Below are positions 33,423 through 41,922 of a stretch of DNA of 64,000 nucleotides, piece by piece. Where the stretch lies: NCBI RefSeq assembly GCF_009770985.1, contig NZ_WSRW01000001.1, forward strand, positions 1,178,001 to 1,242,000, read 5' to 3'. Made by a program: the position numbers and the translations under genes. Every line of letters begins with the position of its first letter. Position 1 is the stretch's first letter. Under the pieces are notes generated by a model. The model saw nothing but the letters and a program-made list of their open reading frames with translations, searched no databases and was not told the DNA's origin. This DNA is from Mucilaginibacter lacusdianchii. Lineage in GTDB: Bacteria > Bacteroidota > Bacteroidia > Sphingobacteriales > Sphingobacteriaceae.

Positions 33423-35150
33423 TTAAGATACCATAACTGTTTTCCCCGTTACTGTAGCCGTATTCTTACTAGCAATAGTACCTACATAACGCCATTCTGA
33501 CTTCGCTTCAGTGGCAGTGAAACTAGCCATAACGTATCCTTTGCGCGAGGCATCCAGATATTGCAAATCATCTATCAGTAGCGTAATGGCATGTTCAAAA
33601 CCAGCCACGGTTTGTGGGTTGCTGCCAAATATGGCTTCAAAGCCCGGTGAGGTTACTGATGCAGTGGCAAATTCTACACCCGCTTTTTGGCCGTTAACGG
33701 TCGACAGGTCGGAGTACCAGGCATTGTGGGTATCACCAGCCAATGAAATTAACTTTTTACCAACAGCTGCTGCATAAACCATTTCCCGCTCGGCGGGGTA
33801 ACCATCCCATGCATCCAGGTTATAAGGTAGCACAGTTTGTACACGGGCTTTTTCGGCAGGAGTAAGTGTAGGGTCGTTTTGCAGCAGGCGGGTTTTAATA
33901 GTTACCAGTTGTGTAACCAACACGTTAAATTGTGCCAGCAAAGCAGCATCGGTAGTACCATTAGCAATTTGTGCTACAAGCAATAACAACTCGGCAGGCA
34001 TATACATTTTTCCCATTAATACCTGGTTGCCCAGCACCTGCCATTTCGCTGTATTGCTACCCAGTTTACCGGCGAGCCATGTACGTTGCTCCTGCCCCAT
34101 TATGGTGCGCTGCGGATTTTGCCAATCGGCCAGAAAACGTGTAGTATTCAAACCAGATTCTGTTAAATAACTGGCATAACTTAGCTGTTTATCGCGCCCA
34201 ACAATACGCGTGTCCAGCATAATCAGGTTCACAAAGCCAGCTATCTCAAAATTGCGGTAAATTTTGGCGTTATCGGTTACGCGGGCCGGCAAGTACTCGT
34301 GCCATACTTGTATAGCGCTTAGTTTACGGATATTATAGTCACCTTCATTAGGCTGATGGTTTTCGGCACCATCTTTATAGGCATCATTAGCCACCTCATG
34401 ATCATCCCACACGCAAATAAATGGTTTAAGTTGATGGGCTTTTTGCAGCTGTTCGTCGCTACGATACTGTCTGTAACGCTGGCGATAGTCCTCTAACTTA
34501 ATAATTTCGCCAGGCGGCTGATGTTCGCGGTGTAGTGCAGTTGTGTTAGAATTGGTACCGTATCCGCCAGCCTGGTATTCATAAATATAATCACCCAAGT
34601 GCACTACAACATCGGCATCCGATTCGGCCACGGCGCCGTATACGTTAAATAACCCTGCCTGAAAATTGGCGCATGATACCACAGCCATCTTCACTTCGGC
34701 TGCTTCTCCGGCCGCTGGCAGCGTTTTAGTTTCGCCAATAACAGACATAGCCTGCGTTTTCTCGTTCCGGAAACGGTAATAGTACTTTGAGTTAGATGTA
34801 AGCTTGCTTACATCTACATGCACGGTATTATCGCTATTGCTGTCTACCTCAACCGATTGGCTGGCTACTACATTTTTAAAGTCCTTATCACGCGCTACAT
34901 CCAGTATGATGGTAGGCTTGCCGGATTCTTGCTTGGCTGGGGTATAACGCGTCCACAAAATAACACGATCTTGCGATGGATCAAAGCTTGCTACACCCTC
35001 ATTAAACCCCTGACCTTCGTAAGTTTCATTTTTATCCTTCTTACAACTGGTAATAGCTGATGGTAACAACACCGCTCCCGCACCAGCAATTACTGAATTA
35101 CGTAAAAAATGGCGGCGACTTAATTTTTGAAGTACATTTTCTTTACTCAT
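33423..35150 (-). CDS. PhoD-like alkaline phosphatase (Tat-exported lipoprotein)
   Basis: This 575-residue phosphodiesterase/phosphatase of the PhoD family would release phosphate outside the cytoplasm. A twin-arginine signal (SRRHFLRN) is followed by a hydrophobic segment and the lipobox-like ITSC, so it is probably folded inside, exported by Tat and lipid-anchored. Metal-binding motifs of the PhoD metallophosphatase domain include VVHLGDYIYEY, WDDHEVANDAY and SLAGDTHNAWYSDL. Length is typical. It is a single gene with a terminator on either side. Confidence 0.9.
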   Translation of the reverse strand: MSKENVLQKLSRRHFLRNSVIAGAGAVLLPSAITSCKKDKNETYEGQGFNEGVASFDPSQDRVILWTRYTPAKQESGKPTIILDVARDKDFKNVVASQSVEVDSNSDNTVHVDVSKLTSNSKYYYRFRNEKTQAMSVIGETKTLPAAGEAAEVKMAVVSCANFQAGLFNVYGAVAESDADVVVHLGDYIYEYQAGGYGTNSNTTALHREHQPPGEIIKLEDYRQRYRQYRSDEQLQKAHQLKPFICVWDDHEVANDAYKDGAENHQPNEGDYNIRKLSAIQVWHEYLPARVTDNAKIYRNFEIAGFVNLIMLDTRIVGRDKQLSYASYLTESGLNTTRFLADWQNPQRTIMGQEQRTWLAGKLGSNTAKWQVLGNQVLMGKMYMPAELLLLVAQIANGTTDAALLAQFNVLVTQLVTIKTRLLQNDPTLTPAEKARVQTVLPYNLDAWDGYPAEREMVYAAAVGKKLISLAGDTHNAWYSDLSTVNGQKAGVEFATASVTSPGFEAIFGSNPQTVAGFEHAITLLIDDLQYLDASRKGYVMASFTATEAKSEWRYVGTIASKNTATVTGKTVMVS

Positions 35151-35335
35151 GTTTAGGCTTTATATTGAGTACTAAGCTAACTGGCTAAAGTTTCCGATAT
35201 ATAAAGTTATTGTAAATGTTAAATCAAATTACCTAACGAGAAGATAATTGCCTTATAGTTAATTTATTGTGAAGTTTGTTCAATAAAGTATTTACGAAAG
35301 CTAGCTTTTTGAGGTATAACTATTGAATAGGAGGT

Positions 35336-35369
35336 AAAAAAAGACGCTTGGTAAACCAAGCGTCTTTTT
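35336..35369. terminator. Terminator downstream of the SGNH/MBOAT operon
   Basis: AAAAAGACGCTTGG, TAAA, CCAAGCGTCTTTTT: 14-bp perfect arms. It lies 20 bases past the stop of the minus-strand gene at 35389, and the T-run fits transcription in that direction. Confidence 0.88.
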
Positions 35370-35388
35370 AATCAGTGTGTTATATCGG

Positions 35389-36324
35389 TCAAAGCTCCGT
35401 TTTGTCTTTCAAATATTTGATAATGAATTTATCATATACCTCAATTCCCTTTTGGTTTAAATGCTTTCCATCTTTTTGATAAAGACTATCGGGCAAATTG
35501 AGCAGCTTATTTGCGTTATAATAAGTTCCGTAACTGCTAATGAGCGAATCAATCTGATGATTATTCTTCCTGGTTAAATATTCGGTTTTTTCAACAGGTC
35601 CCTGCAGCAAAATATATTTAACATGATTTTCATTCAGGTAAGCGATGGTTTGCTCAAATGCTTTTAACTGCATATCATCCACTTCCATAGCATATGGCTT
35701 AATTACCGCTGGGGCTTTGTATGGATCTTGCGGAGCAGGCTGAACTGATCCGCCTTTTATGTAATCACCGTAACTTTTTACCATTGGCTCTGTATAAGAG
35801 TTATTTTTAAAAAAAAGCTGCCGGTACATAGAGTACAATAGCGTATTGTACACCCTGATGTTATTCACTTTTATCGCCATTTGCAGTAAATCGGTTCCAA
35901 AAGGCGCATTAGATGCCAAGTCTATAGCCGATTCGACACCTGGATTATTAAACAAATCGGGGTGTACATCAAACAACACCACTTTGGGTTTAAAACGATT
36001 GATATAGCGTTTAGCCAACAGCTCTGTTTGTATAAACGACTGTGCCGGCGAACCTAAGTTGAATGCTTTGTATTGACTTTGATTAAAAACACGTACATCA
36101 TATCCCATAAAAGCACGCGAACTGCCCAGTATTAAAATATCCAGATTTTTAGTAGTATCCGCATCTTTTAAACGGGTATACATGTAACCCTGACTGGGCA
36201 TATTATAAAATAAGTTCTTTTTCCACCGTGGCGAAAGATGGTCGCCTGACCATAATAAAACAGCAGTGTAGCCAATTACGGCTACTATTACAAACAACAA
36301 GAATTTTATCAGAAACCGTTTCAT
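35389..36324 (-). CDS. SGNH-fold membrane protein paired with an MBOAT acyltransferase
   Basis: This 311-residue protein has an N-terminal membrane anchor (MKRFLIKFLLFVIVAVIGY) and an extracytoplasmic SGNH-like domain: ILGSSRAFMGY carries the nucleophile serine, and DGKHLNQKGIEVYDKFI the Asp/His pair. I chose the ATG at 36324, which is one base after the MBOAT stop; the longer frame would run into that gene. The pairing resembles AlgI/AlgJ and DltB/DltD, where the MBOAT brings acetyl groups across the membrane and an SGNH partner transfers them. O-acetylation of a surface polysaccharide is inferred. Confidence 0.78.
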   Translation of the reverse strand: MKRFLIKFLLFVIVAVIGYTAVLLWSGDHLSPRWKKNLFYNMPSQGYMYTRLKDADTTKNLDILILGSSRAFMGYDVRVFNQSQYKAFNLGSPAQSFIQTELLAKRYINRFKPKVVLFDVHPDLFNNPGVESAIDLASNAPFGTDLLQMAIKVNNIRVYNTLLYSMYRQLFFKNNSYTEPMVKSYGDYIKGGSVQPAPQDPYKAPAVIKPYAMEVDDMQLKAFEQTIAYLNENHVKYILLQGPVEKTEYLTRKNNHQIDSLISSYGTYYNANKLLNLPDSLYQKDGKHLNQKGIEVYDKFIIKYLKDKTEL

Positions 36325-36325
36325 A

Positions 36326-37765
36326 TCAGAACTGAAAGTAGATAAAGTCGATTTTACCGGTAGACATGTACATACCAATGCAAAACAGGATAATGGTATA
36401 AAAAGACCACTTTACGGGACGCGGCCAACGGATATAAAAGTTTTCTAATGCAAAATTAGATTCCCGGCCTATCCACTCTACCACAAACATTAGCGGAATT
36501 AATATATTCAACGCCGATACTCCCAAGTGCGGCCGAGCTTCGTGACCCGAAACAAATATCCGCTGAATGTACATTAAGGCATCGGCACAGGTAGGGGCTC
36601 TAAAGAAGATCCAGGCAAAAGTTATCAGCGTAAAAGTGAAAACCATTTGGAACAGTTCCTTAACAGATGGCAAAAGCTTTCCCTGTGCTACTGTATTCAA
36701 ACTTTTCCGGTTAGTTTTAAAAATAACAGATGGGATGATGAATAAGGCATTTAAAAAGCCCCAGATAATGAACGTCCAGTTAGCGCCGTGCCAAAAGCCG
36801 CTTAGTATAAAAATAATAAAGGTATTACGTACCTGTTTGCCCAAGCTTACCCGGCTTCCGCCCAAGGGTATGTACACATAGTCTCTAAACCAAGATGACA
36901 GCGAAATGTGCCATCTGCGCCAAAACTCGGCCACGTTGCGCGAAAAGTAAGGGAAGGCAAAGTTCTTAATCAAATCAAAGCCTAGCAGCCGCGCTGTACC
37001 CAGGGCAATATCCGAATAGCCCGAAAAGTCGCCATAAATTTGTATGGAAAACATCACAGCACCCATCACCAACGCCATACCGTGATAATGCTGATAATCG
37101 GCAAAAATTTTGTTGGCAAAGTCAGCACAGTTATCGGCAATCACAATTTTCTTGAAAAAGCCCCATAAAATTTGCCTTAGGCCAGATGTAGCCTTGTTGT
37201 AATTAAACTGACGGGGCTTTTCTATTTGGGGTAATAAATGTGTGGCCCGTTCTATTGGTCCGGCTACCAGCAGCGGAAAAAAGCTTACAAATAACGAGTA
37301 TTCAACCGGGTTAGTGGTAGGTTTGGTTCGGTGATAATAGATATCAATAACGTATGATAAGCCGTGAAAGGTATAAAACGAAATACCTACCGGCAGCAAA
37401 AAATTTAAAGACGAGAAATGAGCATGGTAATTAAAGAAGTTTAACCCGTCTGCTACGGAATTGATAAAAAAGTTATAGTATTTAAATATACTTAAAAACC
37501 CCAGGTTAATACCAATGCTGGTAACTAACCAAGCTTTCCTTACCCTGCTGTTTTCAGAATTATAAATGCGCAGGCCTGTGTAATAATCCAAATAGGTAGA
37601 AAAGGCTAATAGAAACAAAAACTTCCAGCTCCAGCATCCATAAAAGAAGTAACTGCAAATGAGTAAAAAAACGTTTTGTACCTTATAGTTTTTGTTTAAT
37701 ACAAACCAGTAAATAATAAATACAACTGTGAAAAAAATTAGGAAGTAAAACGAGTTAAATAGCAT
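36326..37765 (-). CDS. MBOAT-family O-acyltransferase (AlgI/DltB-like)
   Basis: This 479-residue integral membrane protein has about ten to twelve hydrophobic helices. The family signature WRRWHISLSSWFRDYVYIPL is near residue 275, and the catalytic histidine is in SGFWHGANWTFIIWG near residue 325. The start ATG at 37765 (MLFNSFYF) is preferred to an upstream ATG 33 bases earlier because it gives the usual beginning of the family. It is the first gene of a two-gene operon with the SGNH protein and probably moves acyl (acetyl) groups across the inner membrane for polysaccharide modification. The polymer is unknown. Confidence 0.9.
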   Translation of the reverse strand: MLFNSFYFLIFFTVVFIIYWFVLNKNYKVQNVFLLICSYFFYGCWSWKFLFLLAFSTYLDYYTGLRIYNSENSRVRKAWLVTSIGINLGFLSIFKYYNFFINSVADGLNFFNYHAHFSSLNFLLPVGISFYTFHGLSYVIDIYYHRTKPTTNPVEYSLFVSFFPLLVAGPIERATHLLPQIEKPRQFNYNKATSGLRQILWGFFKKIVIADNCADFANKIFADYQHYHGMALVMGAVMFSIQIYGDFSGYSDIALGTARLLGFDLIKNFAFPYFSRNVAEFWRRWHISLSSWFRDYVYIPLGGSRVSLGKQVRNTFIIFILSGFWHGANWTFIIWGFLNALFIIPSVIFKTNRKSLNTVAQGKLLPSVKELFQMVFTFTLITFAWIFFRAPTCADALMYIQRIFVSGHEARPHLGVSALNILIPLMFVVEWIGRESNFALENFYIRWPRPVKWSFYTIILFCIGMYMSTGKIDFIYFQF

Positions 37766-37948
37766 AGAAATATCGCAATTCTTCTCAAACTTACTCAATT
37801 ATAACTATTATATGTAATCTGTTACTTAATTGAAATAATTATAAATAATAGTCTATATAACTACATTTATAATAACTTAATACCAATAATACCAAGGGTT
37901 AATTTATTGTCGTTATAGTTTTTTATTTTAGTTTTACTTCATTTTAAT

Positions 37949-37980
37949 AAGAAAAGGCCCGGTTTTCCGGGCCTTTTCTT
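37949..37980 (-). terminator. Terminator downstream of the MlaD-like gene
   Basis: AAGAAAAGGCCCGG, TTTT, CCGGGCCTTTTCTT: perfect 14-bp arms with a GC-rich core, ending 2 bases before the stop codon of the minus-strand mlaD-like gene. Confidence 0.92.
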
Positions 37981-37981
37981 A

Positions 37982-38806
37982 TTATTGTTGTGCTTCTTTA
38001 CTTGCTTTTTCCTGCTGCTCCCTCTGCTCCTTCTCTGCCTTTTTACGAGCTTTCTCCTGTTCTTTTGTTTGCTTTTCCTGTGCCTTGCGGGCCGAATCTA
38101 TTTTTCGTTGCTTTTCTTTCTCTTTATTTTTAAAGAACCCTCTTAACAAAAAGTTGTGCTGAGCAGCTTTTAAATCCTCATTCAAAGTAACAGTAGTTTT
38201 GTTGGCATTATGAATAGTAGTTTTAGCTGAGGATACTGTAGTGGCTAAATCGCGTGCAATCTGGTCATTCCGTAATAATTTACCTATAGAACCTTTGCCT
38301 TGGTTAATATCGCGCACAATCTCGCCCAGGTTGCTGGTCAGCATCTCGGCATTATCGGCCACCTTAGTTAGTTTGTTGATAATTTTATCTACATCCAGCG
38401 GGTTCACAGCGGTCAGCTTATCACCATTCTCTACAATCTGGTTACTGGTTGTACCGCCCGGACTAATAACCACTAGCTTGTCGCCCATCAAACCATCGCT
38501 GCCAATGCTTACTTTAGAGTCTTTTTTAATGAATTTTTTAACATTATCGTTTAGGGTAAGATCAACCTTTACTGTAGTGTCTGATATGATATTAATACCT
38601 TCAACCACACCTACATTGATACCGGCAAAACGAACGTTATTGCCCACCATTAATCCGTTTACGTTTTTAAACACACCGTAAACCCCGAAAGTGGAATTGA
38701 ACAAGCTTTTTTGGCTGCCAATAAGAAAGATACCGAGAAAAACGGCAGCTAACCCGGCAGCTACAAATAGCCCTATTTTTATTTTTTGTGAGGATGTTGT
38801 TTTCAT
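37982..38806 (-). CDS. MlaD-like MCE-domain lipid-binding protein
   Basis: This 274-residue protein is the substrate-binding component of an Mla-type phospholipid transporter. An N-terminal membrane helix (residues 8-28) anchors it in the inner membrane, the MCE domain follows (about 35-115, with GVYGVFKNVNGLMVGNNVRFAGINVG), and the C-terminus is a long Lys/Glu-rich helix. The ATG at 38806 is chosen because the longer frame would overlap the ATPase gene. It lies 4 bases after that gene, in the order permease, ATPase, MCE protein, and probably hexamerises to shuttle lipids between the membranes. Confidence 0.88.
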   Translation of the reverse strand: MKTTSSQKIKIGLFVAAGLAAVFLGIFLIGSQKSLFNSTFGVYGVFKNVNGLMVGNNVRFAGINVGVVEGINIISDTTVKVDLTLNDNVKKFIKKDSKVSIGSDGLMGDKLVVISPGGTTSNQIVENGDKLTAVNPLDVDKIINKLTKVADNAEMLTSNLGEIVRDINQGKGSIGKLLRNDQIARDLATTVSSAKTTIHNANKTTVTLNEDLKAAQHNFLLRGFFKNKEKEKQRKIDSARKAQEKQTKEQEKARKKAEKEQREQQEKASKEAQQ

Positions 38807-38810
38807 ATGT

Positions 38811-39605
38811 CTATGTATCCAGAAAATAAGATTTAACAAATTCGTTGTCTGACTGCTGTAGCTCGTCAAATGTGCCCTCGGCCACATACTCACCGTCGCT
38901 CATAATCAGCACCCGGTCTGAAGTGATGCGTGCGCAATCCATATCGTGCGTAATGATGATGGATGAGGTTTTAAACTTCTTCTGCATATCCAATATCAGC
39001 TCGCTGATCTCACGCGAGGTGATGGGATCCAAACCGGTTGTCGGCTCATCATACAGCATAATCTCGGGCTTTACAATGAGCGTGCGGGCCAGCCCTACCC
39101 TTTTACGCATACCGCCCGATAGGTCTGACGGCATTTTGTCGATAGCTTCGGGTAAGCCTACGCCTTCCAGTACTTCCATTACGCGGCTATCCAGCTCGGC
39201 TTGGTCTTTAATTTTGAGCACACGGGTTAGCGCAAATTCCATGTTTTCGCGTACGGTCATGGAATCGTACAAGGCCCCGCTCTGAAACAGAAATCCTACC
39301 TTGGTGCGCAGCTCTTTCAGTTCATCGTTATTCATCTCAGGCACTTCCTTACCGAATACTTTTACCATGCCCTCATCGGGTGTAAGTAATCCGACGATAC
39401 ATTGTATAGTTACTGATTTACCCTGTCCCGAACGACCAAGCACTACTACGTTTTCGCCCCGTTTCAAGGTGAGGTTAATATTTTTGAGCACTTCTTTAGC
39501 ACCAAACGACTTTTTAAGACCTTTTATCTCAATCACCGTTTCATCGGTCATGTCAGTATTATTGCCGGCCTTGCGTTTTACAGGTTGTTTTACAGGCGCG
39601 TCCAT
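38811..39605 (-). CDS. MlaF-like ABC transporter ATPase
   Basis: This 264-residue ATPase drives the Mla-type lipid transporter. Walker A is GRSGQGKSV (near residue 57), the signature is LSGGMRKRVGLARTL, and Walker B is IMLYDEPTTGLDP. GMRKR in the signature is typical of MlaF/TTG2A proteins. The N-terminal 18 residues are extra and the real start may be the ATG of MTDETVIEIKG (about 39551). One base separates it from the permease gene and 4 bases from the MCE gene. Confidence 0.9.
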   Translation of the reverse strand: MDAPVKQPVKRKAGNNTDMTDETVIEIKGLKKSFGAKEVLKNINLTLKRGENVVVLGRSGQGKSVTIQCIVGLLTPDEGMVKVFGKEVPEMNNDELKELRTKVGFLFQSGALYDSMTVRENMEFALTRVLKIKDQAELDSRVMEVLEGVGLPEAIDKMPSDLSGGMRKRVGLARTLIVKPEIMLYDEPTTGLDPITSREISELILDMQKKFKTSSIIITHDMDCARITSDRVLIMSDGEYVAEGTFDELQQSDNEFVKSYFLDT

Positions 39606-39606
39606 A

Positions 39607-40386
39607 TCAATAGTATAAAAGGTTAGTAATTTGCACGGCCATCATATCAATAAAAAAAATCCACAACGATGCGGTAACTACGGCTGAATTGGCAGCTATG
39701 CCTACGCTTTCCGTTCCTTTATCGGACGTATAACCTTTATAGCAACCCACAAAGCCTATAGCAAAACCAAAAAATATAGTTTTTATCAATGCAGGCATGT
39801 AATCGGTAAAATCCAATGCGGCTACACATTTGGTGAAGTATAGTTTAAAACTAATGTCGTCGGTAAAATTCAGGGCAAAGTAGCCACCAAACAGCGAAAT
39901 AACATCGCCCAGCATAGCCAGCAACGGCACCATAAAACTGGTAGCTAATATGCGGGTAACCACCAGATACTGCACCGGATTAGCGCCCGACACCTCCATT
40001 GCATCAATCTGCTCAGTAACTTTCATACTGCCCAACTCGGCTCCAATACTGGAAGCTATTTTACCTGCGCAAATGATGGCCGTAATAACCGGACCGATCT
40101 CACGGATAACCGCTACTGACAACGTATGCGGCAACATACTTTCGGCACCAAACTCAACCAGCGTTGGGCGCAGCTGTAATATAAGCACCAGCCCCATAAT
40201 AAATGAGGTAATGCCCACCAGTGTAAGCGAACGGTAACCGATTTCGTAACACTGACGTATAAACTCCGACCACTCAAAGCCGCCTCTGAAAACGTTTCTA
40301 AAAAATCGGGACAGGAACACGGTTTGATCGCCTACGCTTTCTAACCACTTCTTCCACCCGGAGGAACTGATAACTTGTTCTGCCAT
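39607..40386 (-). CDS. MlaE-like ABC transporter permease
   Basis: This 259-residue permease has five or six membrane helices and the MlaE family signatures (SFIMGLVLILQLRPTLVEFGAE; VIREIGPVITAIICAGKIASSIGAELGSMKVTEQIDAMEV). It is the channel part of the Mla-type phospholipid transport complex in the inner membrane that helps to keep outer-membrane lipids asymmetric. It is the first gene of the operon with the ATPase and MCE protein; a short gap upstream separates it from the pirin gene. Confidence 0.92.
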   Translation of the reverse strand: MAEQVISSSGWKKWLESVGDQTVFLSRFFRNVFRGGFEWSEFIRQCYEIGYRSLTLVGITSFIMGLVLILQLRPTLVEFGAESMLPHTLSVAVIREIGPVITAIICAGKIASSIGAELGSMKVTEQIDAMEVSGANPVQYLVVTRILATSFMVPLLAMLGDVISLFGGYFALNFTDDISFKLYFTKCVAALDFTDYMPALIKTIFFGFAIGFVGCYKGYTSDKGTESVGIAANSAVVTASLWIFFIDMMAVQITNLLYY

Positions 40387-40468
40387 AAAATTAATTATCT
40401 AATTACTTAGACTGGATACCTGTTTGATCACTGGTTCATCAACTATTCTAGCTAAATAGCGACGGTTT

Positions 40469-41179
40469 TTATAACATGGGTACTTCAATTATAAGTACAC
40501 GCGACTGCGCTTTGGTTATAATGGTAAATGAACTTGTATCATAAACACCAAGCGCATCTCTTTTGTTTAATACCTGGTTGTCAATTTCGGCTTCGCCTTC
40601 CAATAAAAACACATAAGCACCATTACCGGTAAATTGTATAGGGTAATTAATTTGCTGCCCTTGCTCAAATTTACCAATAGAAAATACCGCATCCTGGTTA
40701 ATTTTTAAAGTGCCGCTGCTACCATCTGGCGTTAATAATGCTGTAAGCTGATTAATGTTGTAAGCATCAGTAAAGCTTTTTTGCTGATAATTAGGCGACA
40801 CATTTAGCACCTTAGGATAAACCCATATTTGCAGCGAGTTGGTTTCTTCTGTAGCCGACGGGTTAAACTCGGAATGTGATACGCCGGTACCTGCCGTAAT
40901 AATTTGCACCTCGCCGGCTTTGATGATACCGTCACCACCTACATTGTCTTTATGTTCTAAAGCACCTTTAAGCACCACGGTGATAATTTCCATGTTATCG
41001 TGCGGATGCGCTCCAAAGCCCTTGCCAGCACCGATAAAATCATCGTTCAGCACACGCAGTGCGCCAAAGCGAATACGTTCGGGGTTATAATATGGGCCAA
41101 AGCTGAACGAAAAGTTAGCGTTTAGCCATTCCGATTGGGTATTACCACGCAGATTGGCCGGATGAAAAACGGTTTTCAT
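40469..41179 (-). CDS. Pirin family protein
   Basis: This 236-residue bicupin protein has the metal-binding pirin motif FGAHPHDNMEIITVVLKGALEHKDN with its two histidines and glutamate, followed by GVSHSEFNP. Bacterial pirins such as YhhW act as quercetinases or bind enzymes; the exact role here is unknown. The ATG at 41179 (MKTVFHPA) is chosen because the longer frame overlaps the divergent promoter. It is a single gene, divergent from the gene at 41266. Confidence 0.9.
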   Translation of the reverse strand: MKTVFHPANLRGNTQSEWLNANFSFSFGPYYNPERIRFGALRVLNDDFIGAGKGFGAHPHDNMEIITVVLKGALEHKDNVGGDGIIKAGEVQIITAGTGVSHSEFNPSATEETNSLQIWVYPKVLNVSPNYQQKSFTDAYNINQLTALLTPDGSSGTLKINQDAVFSIGKFEQGQQINYPIQFTGNGAYVFLLEGEAEIDNQVLNKRDALGVYDTSSFTIITKAQSRVLIIEVPML

Positions 41180-41214
41180 GAAGCAGGTGTTATATATGCG
41201 TTTAAACAGGCAAT

Positions 41215-41247
41215 TTTGATACCATAAATTAAGTTTCCGTACCTTTG
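41215..41247 (+). promoter_or_regulatory. Promoter of the oxidoreductase/ABC-F operon
   Basis: TTTG at 41215-41218, a 21-base spacer and TACCTTTG at 41240-41247 match the Bacteroidota consensus. The ATG at 41266 lies 18 bases downstream, so the leader is very short. Confidence 0.65.
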
Positions 41248-41265
41248 CAATACAATAATCAACAC

Positions 41266-41922
41266 ATGGCAAACAAGGCAGTTATAGCGGGTGCAAGCGG
41301 ATTAGTAGGCAGTGAGTTGCTAAACCTGATTTTGCATGAAAATTTTTATGACGAAGTGCTGGTATTGGTGCGAAAAGAACTACCCATACAGCACAAAAAA
41401 CTGGTGCAACTGGTGGTTGATTTTGACCGGTTGGACAATCATGCCGCCGCTATAAACGGCCATGCTCTGTTTTGCTGCCTAGGCACTACCCAAGCTAAAA
41501 CACCAAATAAAAACCAGTACCGCAAAATTGACCATGACTACCCGGTAGAATTGGCACAGATAGCTTTATGGAACCATATGAAGCAATATCACTTAATATC
41601 TGCTATTGGGGCCAACGGCGAATCGAAAACTTTTTATCTTCGCCTGAAAGGTGAAACAGAAGCCGACATTGCACATACCGGCTTAAAAACCATACATATT
41701 TATCAGCCTTCGCTATTGGTGGGCACCCGTAAGGAACACCGGCTGGGCGAGCGCATTGCTACCGCTGTGATGAATGTTATTGATCCGCTATTGATAGGCG
41801 GCCTTAAAAAATATCAAAGCATTAAAGCGGCTACCGTGGCCCGGGCCATGTACAAACAATCATTAAACACCGACGAAGGTTTGTTTATTCATCCTTCCGA
41901 TCATATTAAACAATTAGCGTGA
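41266..41922 (+). CDS. NAD(P)-binding Rossmann-fold oxidoreductase (HTATIP2-like)
   Basis: This 218-residue protein begins with the dinucleotide-binding motif AVIAGASGLVGSELL (glycine-rich loop at residues 8-14) and has the FCCLGTTQAKTPNK, KIDHDYPVELA and YHLISAIGANGES segments seen in HTATIP2/atypical SDR proteins. Its substrate is unknown. The ATG at 41266 is supported by the promoter just upstream; an earlier TTG would fall inside the -7 box. Its TGA stop overlaps the GTG start of the ABC-F gene. Confidence 0.82.
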   Translation: MANKAVIAGASGLVGSELLNLILHENFYDEVLVLVRKELPIQHKKLVQLVVDFDRLDNHAAAINGHALFCCLGTTQAKTPNKNQYRKIDHDYPVELAQIALWNHMKQYHLISAIGANGESKTFYLRLKGETEADIAHTGLKTIHIYQPSLLVGTRKEHRLGERIATAVMNVIDPLLIGGLKKYQSIKAATVARAMYKQSLNTDEGLFIHPSDHIKQLA